64,000 nt of DNA from NORP233 sp050186825. GTDB taxonomy: Bacteria; Planctomycetota; J058. The translations under genes and the position numbers were made by a program. The stretch is taken from contig JBFWYD010000059.1 in assembly GCA_050186825.1 (NCBI GenBank), positions 4,631-68,630 of the forward strand, in the 5' to 3' direction. Shown here piece by piece: positions 32,150-41,569 of the stretch; position 1 is the first letter of the stretch; every line of letters starts with the position of its first letter. The notes below the pieces were generated by a model. The model saw only the letters and a program-made list of their open reading frames with translations. It was not told the DNA's origin and searched no databases.

Positions 32150-35100
32150 GTGATCTCGAAGCGCGACGTCCAGCTCGGCAAGATCGCCCTCAAGGCGGGC
32201 TTCATCAGCAAGGACCAGCTCACCAAGTGCCTGGCCCTGAAGAAGAAGCTAGTCAAGGAGAAGGGCAAGAACCCCGCCCTCGGCGCGCTGCTGCTCAAGA
32301 AGGGCTACCTGACCAAGGAGCAGCTCGAGGAGTGCGTCGCGCTCCACAACAAGGCTCTGACCGCGGGTGAGGCGAGCGAGGAGGGGCCGGCGGTCGGGGA
32401 GAAGGCGGCCGGCGAGAAGACGAAGACCCGCTCCAGCAAGCGCACCAGCCGCCGGGTCGAGGCCGCGGACGAGGACAAGAAGGCCGCCGAGAAGAAGGCC
32501 AAGGACGAGGCCAAGGCCAAGCGGCGGAGCAAGGCGGCCGAGGGCGCCGACGAGGGCGACGAGGCCGCCACCGCCACCGCCACGAAGACCAGGACCAAGG
32601 ACGGCGGGACCAAGGACAGGGCCAGGGAGGGGGGCGAGCGGCGCAGCAAGGACGAGGGCGACGCCGACCAGAGCGACGAGACCGCGGCCAAGAGCCGCCG
32701 CAGCCGCAGCCAGCGCACCTCCAAGGACGCGGCGCGCAGCCGGCGCAGCGCGCGGGAGTCGGCCTCGCAGTCCGGCGTGGTCGACGCCTCGGACGTGGCC
32801 GAGGCCCCCAAGAAGCGCGACAAGCGGCGCTCCAAGACCTCGACCCGGGCCAGGGCGGACGAGTCGGACATCGGCGCCGAGGTCGAGTCGGCCGTCGACG
32901 CCGTCGACCCGGCGATCTTCACCAGCGCGCAGGAGGACGACCAGGAGACCGAGACCCGGCGCCTGATCGCCTGCCCCGACTGCGGCAAGCGCTACCGGGT
33001 CAAGCGCAACCAGACCGGCAAGCGCTTCAGCTGCCGGCGCTGCAAGCACCGGATCAAGGTCCCCAAGGACCTGTTCGAGCGGCCGAGCGAGCTGCGCCCC
33101 GCGGAGGAGGTGGACGAGGTCGTCGAGAGCGGCTCCGGCTCCGGCGAGGCCGTGATCGAGGAGGTCGTCGTCCAGCCCGCCAAGGCCCCGACGAAGGCCA
33201 TGGGCACGCGCAAGAAGGCCTCGGTCGCCGACGCGGCGGCCGCCGCGGCGGCCGCGGTGCAGAAGGTCGGCGAGGGCGAGGTCTCCATCGCCGAGCTCGC
33301 GATGCAGGCCACGAAGGCCCGGCCCAAGCCGCTGGCCCCGGCCAAGAAGTTCGGCCTGGCCCAGCTCGCGACCATGCTCGTGATGGGCGCCCTGCTCGCG
33401 GGCTTCGTCTACGGCGGCTACTTCTTCTTCGTGCTCCGCCCGGCCGCGGAGAAGGCGGCCAAGGACGCCAAGCTGCTCGAGGAGCAGTTCGGTAAGTACA
33501 AGGGGCCCCTCGACGCGGCCCTGGCCCAGGCGGCCGAGGCGCTGGAGCGCAAGGACCCCAAGGGCCTCGGCAACGCGGTCCAGTCGATCCAGAACGTGCG
33601 CAGCACCACCAAGCGCCAGGTGCTGAACCGCGACACGCTGCTCGCGCGCGGCGACGACTACGAGCAGAAGCTCGGGATCGACGACAAGCTGCGCGACTTC
33701 CGCATCGCGCAGGGCAAGCTCTACCTGGAGCGCGGCGGGCCGATCAACATGAGCGAGGGCCTGCGCGCCCTCGAGCTGACCCTCGACCTCCCGGGGACCG
33801 GCGACGACATCCGCCTGCTCGTGGCCCGCACGCGCATCGCGCAGGGGCGCTACGCCGAGGCGGCCAAGGGGCTGTCCAGCCAGTCGAGCGCCGGGGCGCG
33901 GGCCCTGTGCGGCCTGGCCTGGGAGCTGGGCGGCGCGGCCGACAAGGCCGAGCAGTCCTACAAGGCCATGTCCGAGCCGCTGGCCAAGGTCCTCATCGCG
34001 CGGGCCTGGCTGGCGAGCGGCTCGCCCGAGCGCGCGATCCAGGAGGCCCAGGGCGCGAGCGGCCTCGACGGCCTGGCCCAGACGGCCGCGCAGCTGGTCG
34101 AGGCCGCGGCCTGCGAGCGCAAGGGCGACGCCAAGGGCGCGAGCAGCGCCTACGACCTCGCGGTCGCGAGCGGCAAGGACTCGCCGATCCCGCTCGTGGC
34201 GCGCGGCGAGTTCCTGCTCCGCCAGAACAAGCCGGACGCGGCGCTCAAGGACGCCGACGACGCGCGGGCTCGCGCCACGACCGCGCGCGGCCTGGTGCTC
34301 CGCGGCGACGCCCTGCTCCGCCAGCTCAAGGTCGACGAGGCGCTGGCCAGCTACCGCGAGGCCGCGGCGGCCCCCGAGCGTCCGCCCGAGGCGCTGCTCG
34401 CGGGTGAGGTCGACGCCCTGGCCGAGGCCTACGCCCCCGACTACCGGGTCGCGGCCCGCTGCCGCAGCGCGCGGGTGCTCGCCGCCGAGGGCAAGCTGGC
34501 CGAGGCGCAGGACGAGGTGAACGCGGGGGTGAACCAGAACCCCTTCGACCCGCAGGGGCTCGCGACCCTGGCCTGGATCGGCCTGCTCCAGAGCGCGCAG
34601 GGCACCGACACCTACCTCGACCGCGCGCTCGACCTCTGCAAGCACGTGGCCAAGAAGGGCGAGCGCGTCCCCTCGCGCGCGACCGCCTACGTGCTCCTGG
34701 TCCACGGCGCGGAGCGGCTCTCGAAGTCGCGCTACGAGGAGGCGCTCGAGTCGCTGGACCTCGTCGAGAAGCTCGACGGCGAGCTGACCGCCCCGAGCAA
34801 CGCGCTCGCGGGACAGGCGCTCGAGGGGAAGGCGCTGCGGAGCAAGGCCCAGCGTCGCTACGCGCTCGCGGCCGAGGCGGAGCGGGCCGACGCCGCCCAG
34901 GCCCTGCTCCGGGAGCGACTGGCCGGGGTCGACGCCGACAAGCTGGCCGCCTTCGAGCGCGGCGTGCTCGGCGTCCTGGCGCGAAACCCCTACTCGGCCT
35001 TGGCCTACCTGGCCCGCTCGCGCGCGCGGCTCAAGGGCGACAAGCCCGAGGGCGCGCTGGCGGACGCCTCGAAGGCCATCGAGCTCAACCCGCACCTGCG

Positions 35101-35431
35101 CGAGGCCTACGTGGCGCGCGCCTTCCTCTACCTGCGCGACCTGCCGCAGAGCCAGTGGGACACCGACAAGGGCGGCAAGGACATCACGGAGGCGCTGGCG
35201 CTCGAGGGCGCGGGCGGGCAGGCGAACATCCTGCTCGGCAAGGCGCTGTTCCACTGGCGCAAGGGCAACCCCGCGCCGGCTCAGTCCGCGATCGACGACT
35301 GCCTGCGCCAGGACCCGGACTTCGCGCTGGCCTACAAGCTGCGCGCCGAGATCTACGAGCAGCTCGGCAACGCGGCCGAGGCCCAGAAGGCGCGCGAGCG
35401 CTACGAGAAGCTCAAGGGGTCGCAGGGGTGA
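32150..35431 (+). CDS. Large TPR membrane protein with MshEN-like head and zinc ribbon
   Basis: Encodes 1093 aa from GTG. Residues 1-65 hold two short repeats (LGKIALKAGFISKDQLTKCL and LGALLLKKGYLTKEQLEECV) like the MshEN/GspE N-terminal motif. A very charged Lys/Arg/Glu/Ser linker runs to about 265. A zinc ribbon (CPDCGKRYRVKR...CRRCKHRI) follows, then a membrane helix near residue 405-425 and about 650 residues of TPR repeats. Predicted to link cytoplasmic signals to a periplasmic scaffold. The next gene overlaps its stop. Confidence 0.78.
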   Translation: MISKRDVQLGKIALKAGFISKDQLTKCLALKKKLVKEKGKNPALGALLLKKGYLTKEQLEECVALHNKALTAGEASEEGPAVGEKAAGEKTKTRSSKRTSRRVEAADEDKKAAEKKAKDEAKAKRRSKAAEGADEGDEAATATATKTRTKDGGTKDRAREGGERRSKDEGDADQSDETAAKSRRSRSQRTSKDAARSRRSARESASQSGVVDASDVAEAPKKRDKRRSKTSTRARADESDIGAEVESAVDAVDPAIFTSAQEDDQETETRRLIACPDCGKRYRVKRNQTGKRFSCRRCKHRIKVPKDLFERPSELRPAEEVDEVVESGSGSGEAVIEEVVVQPAKAPTKAMGTRKKASVADAAAAAAAAVQKVGEGEVSIAELAMQATKARPKPLAPAKKFGLAQLATMLVMGALLAGFVYGGYFFFVLRPAAEKAAKDAKLLEEQFGKYKGPLDAALAQAAEALERKDPKGLGNAVQSIQNVRSTTKRQVLNRDTLLARGDDYEQKLGIDDKLRDFRIAQGKLYLERGGPINMSEGLRALELTLDLPGTGDDIRLLVARTRIAQGRYAEAAKGLSSQSSAGARALCGLAWELGGAADKAEQSYKAMSEPLAKVLIARAWLASGSPERAIQEAQGASGLDGLAQTAAQLVEAAACERKGDAKGASSAYDLAVASGKDSPIPLVARGEFLLRQNKPDAALKDADDARARATTARGLVLRGDALLRQLKVDEALASYREAAAAPERPPEALLAGEVDALAEAYAPDYRVAARCRSARVLAAEGKLAEAQDEVNAGVNQNPFDPQGLATLAWIGLLQSAQGTDTYLDRALDLCKHVAKKGERVPSRATAYVLLVHGAERLSKSRYEEALESLDLVEKLDGELTAPSNALAGQALEGKALRSKAQRRYALAAEAERADAAQALLRERLAGVDADKLAAFERGVLGVLARNPYSALAYLARSRARLKGDKPEGALADASKAIELNPHLREAYVARAFLYLRDLPQSQWDTDKGGKDITEALALEGAGGQANILLGKALFHWRKGNPAPAQSAIDDCLRQDPDFALAYKLRAEIYEQLGNAAEAQKARERYEKLKGSQG

Positions 35432-36171
35432 GCCGGGCCGCGGCGCTCGCGCTCGTGTTGGGGCCGGCGCTCATCCTGGCCCTGCCCCCGGCAGGGAGCG
35501 CCGCCCGCGCGGACGACGGGAAGCAGCCGCCGGCGAAGCCAGCGCCCGAGCCTGGCCCCAAGCCGGCGCCCAAGCCCGGGCCTGAGCCTGGCCCAAAGCA
35601 GCCAGCCGCGAAGCCGGGGCAGGACGGGAAGCCGGGGCAGGACGCGAAGCCGAAGAAGGCGCCCGACCTCGTCCCGCCCACGCCCGAGCTCGCGAAGCTG
35701 CTCGCGCGCTACGACCGCGAGGCCGAGCCGGGGCGCGAGCTCAAGCGGGCCTTCCTCTCGGTGCTCCACTACCTGTTCCGCCGCGACGTGAAGCGCGCCA
35801 TCGCCTACTTCCACCCCGACCTGCGCGTGCACACCGGCTCGGGCGACCTGGCCGCGCTGCCGCTCGAGGAGCTCGAGGCCCTGTTCCAGCGCCAGCGGGA
35901 CGAGCCGCCCCCCGGCGAGGGCAAGCCCCTCGCCGAGCTTGCCCTGCTCGAGACCCTGACCGTGCTCTCCCAGGAGCGCATCGCGGCGGCCAAGAAGGAC
36001 GAGGAGCTGGCCAAGGAGTTCCGGATCGACCCGCGCCGCCTGCTCCCCCACCTCCGCGCCGGCGACTGGCTGGCGCTGGTGCGCTTCCGCAAGGCCGAGG
36101 GCGTCCCGCCCGAGGTCTTCTACGTGTTCCGCCGGCACGGCGAGCGCTTCAAGGTCGTGCTGGCGGAGTGA
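35428..36171 (+). CDS. Secreted hypothetical protein with Pro/Lys repeat linker
   Basis: Encodes 247 aa from a GTG overlapping the previous stop. The signal peptide ends near AARADDG (about residue 27). A PKPAPKPGPEPGPK-type linker of about 55 residues leads to a globular domain of about 165 residues (LKRAFLSVLHYLFRRDVKRAIAYF, then GDWLALVRF and FYVFRRHGERFKVVL). The domain's shape is reminiscent of NTF2-like folds, though this is only a suggestion. Translational coupling points to a shared periplasmic role with the TPR protein. Confidence 0.7.
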   Translation: MSRAAALALVLGPALILALPPAGSAARADDGKQPPAKPAPEPGPKPAPKPGPEPGPKQPAAKPGQDGKPGQDAKPKKAPDLVPPTPELAKLLARYDREAEPGRELKRAFLSVLHYLFRRDVKRAIAYFHPDLRVHTGSGDLAALPLEELEALFQRQRDEPPPGEGKPLAELALLETLTVLSQERIAAAKKDEELAKEFRIDPRRLLPHLRAGDWLALVRFRKAEGVPPEVFYVFRRHGERFKVVLAE

Positions 36172-36291
36172 CGTCCGCGCCCTTCCGGGCGGGGACGGGT
36201 CCGAGGCGTGGGTGGCAGCAGGGCGGCGCGGGGGCGATCATGCCCGGCGCCCCGCTGGACCCGACCAGAGGGCCAAAGGCGAGAGGACCGC

Positions 36292-38289
36292 GTGAGCTAC
36301 CCGACCGACCTCCTCCCCTACGGCGAGCAGTTCGCCGAGCTCGGGCTCGTCGTCCGGCAGCTCGACGACGGCAGCCTGACCGTCGCGCAGGACGACACCC
36401 TCCCCGACCAGGCGCGCGCTCACATCCGCGCGACTCCGCCGGGGCTGCAGGCCCGGCTGGCCCTGTTCCCCAGCGGTCAGCCCGCCGACCTGCTCGGCGA
36501 CGCGCTCGAGTCGCTCAACTCGGCCAGCGCCCGCGTCAAGTACGCCTGGGCCGACGGCGTGGTGTGGTGCGAGTCGACCATGCCCTGGACGGGCGACCGC
36601 TCCTTCCCCCTCTCCTCGCTGCGCGCGCTCTACGAGGGGGTCAACGAGGGGTCAGCGCAGCAGCGCGAGAATCTGGCCCGCCTGGCGGGCGTCGAGCTCC
36701 CCCCCGCCGCGCCGCCGGCGGCCCCGAGCCCGGGCTCTGCCCCACGCTCAGAGATCGGGAGCCAGGCGGTGGGCGGCCCGGTCGGTCCGGCCCTCCCGCC
36801 GAGCTTCCTGCCCGGCGCGGGGCAGACCTCGGGCGAGGGCGCGACCCAGCGCTACGGCGCAGTGCGCGACGTCCCGGGGCGCGCGGAGTTCGGCGCGCAC
36901 GACGCGGATGCCACGCACTCCCGCCCTTCGGGTCGCTACGCCCGCTCGCCGGCTCCGAGCGGCGGCGGCGGCGGCGGGGCCATGGCCGCGATCGTGGGCG
37001 TGCTCGTGCTCGTGCTCCTCGGCCTCGGCTTCGCGATCAAGAACAAGCTCGAGGACGAGCCCGCGCCCGGCCCGAGCGTGGCGACGGCGCCGACTCCTGC
37101 GGTCAGCGCCAGCCCCAGCCCCGAGGAGACGCCCGAGCGCGACCCGTGGGCCTCGCCCAGCCCCTCGCCCTCGCGGGTGGAGCGCCCGACGCCCTCGCCC
37201 TCGGCGGCCAAGGAGCCGCGCGACGAGGAGGGGTCGATCTACGCCCAGGCCGCCAGCGCCCGCGAGGGCGACCGCGTGCTGGCGGTGAAGCGCTGGCGCG
37301 ACGAGGGCTACGAGACCAAGCCCAAGGCGCGGCTGCGGCTGCTCAAGGCGCTCAGCGGCCGGATCGACCGCGAGATCGGGCTGATCCTCACCAAGAGCTT
37401 CCGCGACCACCCGGTCGGGGTCTACGAGGCCCTCGACTGCCTCGAGCACGCCAACTCCTCGATCAAGCGCGTGATCTTCGACCAGCTCTCCCGGCGCGAG
37501 CTGAGCAAGGAGGAGCGGAGCGTGGTGGCCGAGATGCTCGCGGAGCAGGGCGACGACGCAGCGATCGACGAGGCGCTGCTCCGCCTGGGCAAGCCGCGCA
37601 AGGGCAGCTTCCAGCGCCTGCTCGACGCCCGCGGCGTGGAGTGGCTGCAGCTCGGCGACGGGCGCGCCCTGCTCTCGAAGCTCCCGCTGGCCGACCTGGC
37701 CGCGCTGCTCGGCCACGACAAGCCCGAGGTGCGCGTGCTCGTGCTCGACCTCCTCGGCGACCGCAGCAGCGAGGTCGAGCGCGCCCTGGAGGCGATCGCC
37801 AAGGGCCTCCAGGACAAGGACGTCACGGTGCGCCGGCGCGCGGTCGAGGCCGTCGGCAGCCTCAAGCACGGTCGCGGCGCCTGGTACCTGGCCCAGGCCC
37901 TCGCCCGCGAGGAGGACAAGCGCTCGCACGAGCTGATCCGCAGCGCCCTGGGCCGGCTCCCGGTCAAGGCCGCGACGGGCTACCTCAAGAGCATGCTCGC
38001 CAAGAACCAGCGCCCCGAGACCCGCCTGGCCGGCGTGACCGCCCTGCGCGCGATCCCCAACGTCGAGACGGTGGGGCTGATCGTGGAGGCCGTGGGCGAC
38101 GAGGACCGCAAGGTCCGCGTCGAGGCCCTCGAGGGCCTGGTCGGCCTGCTCGGCAACTCGGAGCTGCTCCCCGCGATCCGCAAGGGTGTGCTCACCTACC
38201 GCAAACAGGCGGTGGACAAGGCGGACCCCGAGTCGCGCCGCCTCGCGCAGCGGCTCTGCCTCAAGATCGACGGGCGCATTCCGCGCTAG
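36292..38289 (+). CDS. HEAT-repeat membrane protein
   Basis: Encodes 665 aa from GTG with GAGAGGA upstream. Residues 1-125 form an unrecognised alpha/beta domain. A low-complexity Pro/Gly linker follows, then one membrane helix near 230-250 (AAIVGVLVLVLLGLGFAI), a Ser/Pro linker, and about 340 residues of HEAT repeats (VTVRRRAVEAVGSL, VRVEALEGLVGLL). A scaffold with cytosolic head and periplasmic repeats is most likely. A partial kinase pseudogene follows. Confidence 0.75.
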   Translation: MSYPTDLLPYGEQFAELGLVVRQLDDGSLTVAQDDTLPDQARAHIRATPPGLQARLALFPSGQPADLLGDALESLNSASARVKYAWADGVVWCESTMPWTGDRSFPLSSLRALYEGVNEGSAQQRENLARLAGVELPPAAPPAAPSPGSAPRSEIGSQAVGGPVGPALPPSFLPGAGQTSGEGATQRYGAVRDVPGRAEFGAHDADATHSRPSGRYARSPAPSGGGGGGAMAAIVGVLVLVLLGLGFAIKNKLEDEPAPGPSVATAPTPAVSASPSPEETPERDPWASPSPSPSRVERPTPSPSAAKEPRDEEGSIYAQAASAREGDRVLAVKRWRDEGYETKPKARLRLLKALSGRIDREIGLILTKSFRDHPVGVYEALDCLEHANSSIKRVIFDQLSRRELSKEERSVVAEMLAEQGDDAAIDEALLRLGKPRKGSFQRLLDARGVEWLQLGDGRALLSKLPLADLAALLGHDKPEVRVLVLDLLGDRSSEVERALEAIAKGLQDKDVTVRRRAVEAVGSLKHGRGAWYLAQALAREEDKRSHELIRSALGRLPVKAATGYLKSMLAKNQRPETRLAGVTALRAIPNVETVGLIVEAVGDEDRKVRVEALEGLVGLLGNSELLPAIRKGVLTYRKQAVDKADPESRRLAQRLCLKIDGRIPR

Positions 38290-38316
38290 GCGGGAAGCGC
38301 GCCCTCGACCTCGGGC

Positions 38317-39212
38317 ATGAGCTCGGAGCAGCAGGAGGACGAGTTGCCGACGGTCACCCCCACGGGGTGGGCGGGGCTCCTGGCGCGGGAGGCGGCGCTC
38401 GGGACCGCGGCGACGGTGCACGAGACCTACCGGCCAGAGGCGGCCGGGACGATCCCGGCAGCCCACCCCGGGCAGCCGACGCTCGAGCTGCCGGCGACCA
38501 TCCTCGACTGGGCGTTGACGCCGCCCATGGCGGGGCCCGGGCCCGTGGCCCCGGAGGGGCGCACAGACGTCTACCTGCTCGGCGCCTGCCTCCACGAAGT
38601 CCTGAGCGGCCGGCCGCCCATCAGGGCGAATCGATGCTCGCGATCCTGTACGCGCCCTGCGCTCCGCGCCGCCCGAGCTCGGCCCCGAGGCGCCGCCGGC
38701 CCTGGCCGCGATCGCGCGCAAGGCGCTGGCCCGGGACCCGGCCCAGCGCTTCGCCAGCGCCGCCGAGCTGGGCCTGGCCCTCGACGACTACCTGGAGCAC
38801 GAGCAGGCGCTGACCCTCTGCCGCGAGGGGGCGCGCCGGGTCGAACAGCTGCGCGAGCGCCTGGCGGCCTGGCGCGCGGCCGCGCCTGCGGAGCGCGAGG
38901 CGCACGCCCTGGCCCTGCACGGCCTCCACGCCGAGGCGACCTTCGCCTATCGCCACGCGCGTGAGGTGTGGCCCGAGGTCCCCGCCGCGGACGAGGGCCT
39001 CGTCGCCGCCCACGCCGCGCTGTTCGCGCTGGAGTCCGAGGACCTCCCGCTCGCGGCCCGCTTGGCGCCCGAGCTCGACGAGGGCGCCCGGGCCTCGCTG
39101 GCCGAGCTGCGTCGGCGCCTCGACGCAGACGACCACGCCCTTCTCCAGGACCTCCGCCTCGCCCGCCTCCTCGGGTCGGTGCCTGAGGACGACCCGATCT
39201 CCCGGCTTGAAC
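38317..39212 (+). pseudogene. Ser/Thr kinase pseudogene with two frameshifts and missing N-lobe
   Basis: The first frame contains a kinase C-lobe fragment (RTDVYLLGACLHEVLSGRPP) but no ATP loop, catalytic loop or DFG. Near 38617-38619 coding moves to another frame (HQGESMLAILYA) and near 38653-38657 to a third (APPALAAIARKALARDPAQRFASAAELG). The third runs on into a C-terminal helical region up to the Thg1-like gene. A single added C and a single added G would restore one frame. Even then the N-lobe is missing, so it is probably a remnant or a kinase-like adaptor. Confidence 0.65.
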
Positions 39213-39968
39213 CTAGGCCCCACGCCTCACCACCTCTCGCAGGAAGGCCGAGTAGTCCGAGCCCACCGGCAGCGCGCGCTCCACGCGCAGGCGCCGCCGC
39301 ACGGCGCGCACCTCCTCCTGCCGCCGCGGGTCGAAGCCGGTCTTCTCGTAGGTCTCGGACACGATCGCCACGCCCTGTCGCTGCCAGCTGGGGAGGTCTC
39401 CGAGCGCGACCCCGTGCTCCGCGAGCAGCGCGCCCTTCTCGGCGAAGGAGCGCCCCTCCAGCGCGCCCGTCGCCGCGCGGCGCGTCCAGCCCGCCTTGCG
39501 CAGGGTCCAGTAGCACCAGCCGTTGAGCGAGCAGCGGAGCGCGTCCGCCTGCCGCCAGCGGAAGTAGTCGATCACCGCCTCGTCCGTGGGCCCCAGCCAC
39601 AGCCGCGCGTCGAAGTGCGCGAGCGCGCCGCAGCCCTGGCTGAACACCGCGCTGGCCAGCCCGGCGGCGACCGACACGATCTTCTCGACGCGCCCGCCGA
39701 ACATGCGCCACCCGCGGGGCAGGAGCAGCGAGAGCTCGTCGCTCTCGGTGTAGGCGTAGACCCCGCGCGGCTCGCCGAGCAGGGCCTCCCCCACGGCGAC
39801 CATGGCCGCGTGGAAGCGCGCGTCGAAGGGCTTCTCGAAGTTGGCCTCCGACAGGCGCGAGAACCCGCGTCCGTCCACGCGGACCACGACCCAGGTCTCG
39901 CTCAGGACCCGGGTCTCCCCGAAGTACTCCAGGTCGCGCATCCGCGACTCCAGCGCCGCATGCTTCAC
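39213..39968 (-). CDS. Thg1-like 3'-5' nucleotide polymerase (tRNA-His guanylyltransferase family)
   Basis: Encodes 251 aa from GTG. The Thg1 catalytic palm is well preserved: RVDGRGFSRL (metal Asp32, Gly33) and YTESDELSLLL (Asp77, Glu78), with FDARFHAAM between. Thg1-like proteins add nucleotides to RNA 5' ends in the 3'-5' direction, and bacterial members repair 5'-truncated tRNAs rather than only adding G-1 to tRNA-His. The start overlaps the stop of the polynucleotide-kinase gene as GTGA, so the two are translationally coupled. Confidence 0.88.
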   Translation of the reverse strand: MKHAALESRMRDLEYFGETRVLSETWVVVRVDGRGFSRLSEANFEKPFDARFHAAMVAVGEALLGEPRGVYAYTESDELSLLLPRGWRMFGGRVEKIVSVAAGLASAVFSQGCGALAHFDARLWLGPTDEAVIDYFRWRQADALRCSLNGWCYWTLRKAGWTRRAATGALEGRSFAEKGALLAEHGVALGDLPSWQRQGVAIVSETYEKTGFDPRRQEEVRAVRRRLRVERALPVGSDYSAFLREVVRRGA

Positions 39969-40429
39969 GGCTCCTCCTTCCATGGGCTCAGCTCGAACCC
40001 GCCCTCCTCGGTCAGCCGCACGTAGAACAGCGCCGCGAAACCCTCGGCGAGGGAGGGCAGCTTCAGCCGCTGGCTGGCGGCCCGCACGGCCACCTCGGGC
40101 ACCCGAGCCCGCCCGCTCCGTCCGTCGTTGCGCTCCAGGCACTCCGCGAGCACCGAACGGAAGTAGTAGCCGGTCGCCGAGGCCCCGTGACGTCGCCCGA
40201 GCTCCAGCAGCTCCCCGCGCTCGGCCCGGGTCAGGTTGGTGTTGTCCACGACCACCGCGCGGCCGGCCCCGAGGGCCGCCTCGACCTCACGCGCCTGCCG
40301 CGCCCCCTTCTTGCGCGCGGTCCGCGAGTAGAGGTCCTTGCTCACGTGCACGTGCGAGCCCGCGAGGCGCGCGCGGACGAAGCTGGTCTTCCCAGCCCCC
40401 TGCAAGCCCATGAGCACGATCAGCTCCAT
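39965..40429 (-). CDS. T4-Pnk-like polynucleotide kinase (P-loop kinase)
   Basis: Encodes 154 aa. It is a compact P-loop kinase with GLQGAGKT (residues 8-15) and the family motif VVVDNTNLTRAE (DNTNLT at 62-67), as in T4 polynucleotide kinase. Predicted role is transfer of ATP gamma-phosphate to a 5'-OH of RNA or a nucleotide. There is no phosphatase domain. It precedes and overlaps the Thg1-like gene, and a 5'-phosphate is what such a polymerase needs before activation. Small-molecule kinase activity remains possible. Confidence 0.82.
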   Translation of the reverse strand: MELIVLMGLQGAGKTSFVRARLAGSHVHVSKDLYSRTARKKGARQAREVEAALGAGRAVVVDNTNLTRAERGELLELGRRHGASATGYYFRSVLAECLERNDGRSGRARVPEVAVRAASQRLKLPSLAEGFAALFYVRLTEEGGFELSPWKEEP

Positions 40430-40512
40430 CGGACGCCCCCACGCACAGCCCCCCGGACCAAGGACGGCCGGGCTCCGGTGAGCTGTCCTGCCCGGCGCTG
40501 CCAGGCGCGCAT

Positions 40513-40558
40513 GGGCAGATCTTGCTCACTCGAAACGAGCCACGAGCAGATGTTGCCC
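40513..40558 (+). repeat. Paired REP-like hairpins upstream of the transposase
   Basis: GGGCAGATCTTGCTC (40513-40527) and GAGCAGATGTTGCCC (40544-40558) form an imperfect palindrome, and the second contains CAGATGTTGCCCACG. The same sequence occurs before the second transposase gene at 63608. Such hairpins are the expected targets of REP-associated transposases. Confidence 0.65.
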
Positions 40559-40627
40559 ACGACGAGACGGACCCTCCCTCCAAGTCCTGCCCCCGCTCCG
40601 GCCAGCCCCTTGCGAGACCTCCAGGCC

Positions 40628-41569
40628 ATGGCCAGGCCGAGGAGGTTGATCGCGGGCGCGACCTACCTGGTCACCCGTCGCTGCACGGATCGCCAGTTCT
40701 TCCTCCTGCCGAGGAGACAGATCCTCGACCTGCTCTGGTACGACCTCGCCTACGCCGCCGAGCGCTACGGGATCGAGGTTCATGCGGCCGTGTTCATGTC
40801 CGACCATCTCCATCTGGTGGCCACGGACCCCCACCGCAAGCTCTCGAAGTTCATGCGCTGGTTCTGCCAGAACACGAGCGCCGCGCTGAACCGCCTCTAC
40901 GGCCGTACGGGCCGCGGGACGATCTGGGAGCCCGACCGCCGCTACACCTCGATCCAGCTGCTCGACCACGGCGCGGTCGAGCGAGCCCTGCGCTACGTCC
41001 TCATGAACCCCGTCGCCGCGCGCCTGGTCCCCACTGCTGCTGCCTGGCGCGACGCGGTCACCCTGCCCGAGCACTTCGGCCGCGCGCGTAGCTTCCGCCG
41101 TCCGGGCCACTACTTCCGCCAGAAGGGCAAGGACAGGCTCCCCGACGCCGCGACCCTCCGCCTGACCTGTCCGAAGCAGCTACGCGAGCACTACCCCACC
41201 GACGACGACTACCGCGCCGCCATGGCCAAGCTCCTGCAGGATGCCGAACGCGAACGCCAGCAGCAGCACGCCCAGGAGGGCCGCCGCTTCCTGGGCCTCG
41301 CGAAGGTCCTGAAGCATCAGCCCACGGACACCCCACCCGACAAGCCAGAGGCCTACGTCCCCCTGCGCTGGCCCTTCATGTGCAGCGACCCCTCGGACCG
41401 CCAGGTCCACGAGCAGGACCACCGCTCTTGGGAGCATCGCACCTGCGCCGCCTACGAGCTCTTCCGCGACCCCAAGACCCGCCCCGAGGCCCGCTTCCCC
41501 CGCGACTCCTACAAGTGGGTCGTAGACCTCGGCGCCCCGGTCGAGGACCAGCTCCCCCCGGACGGCTAG
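40628..41569 (+). mobile_element. REP-associated tyrosine transposase (Y1/HUH, TnpA_REP)
   Basis: Encodes 313 aa. The HUH site is SDHLHLVA (about residues 58-65). The downstream helix ALRYVLMNPVAARLV carries the family's Tyr and NPV motif. The N-terminal MARPRRLIAGATYLVTRR is typical of RAYT proteins. The C-terminal 120 residues are extra and polar. These enzymes cut single-stranded DNA at REP hairpins and are usually single-copy domesticated genes rather than true insertion sequences. No terminal repeats were seen. The ATG at 40628 is chosen because homology starts there. Confidence 0.88.
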
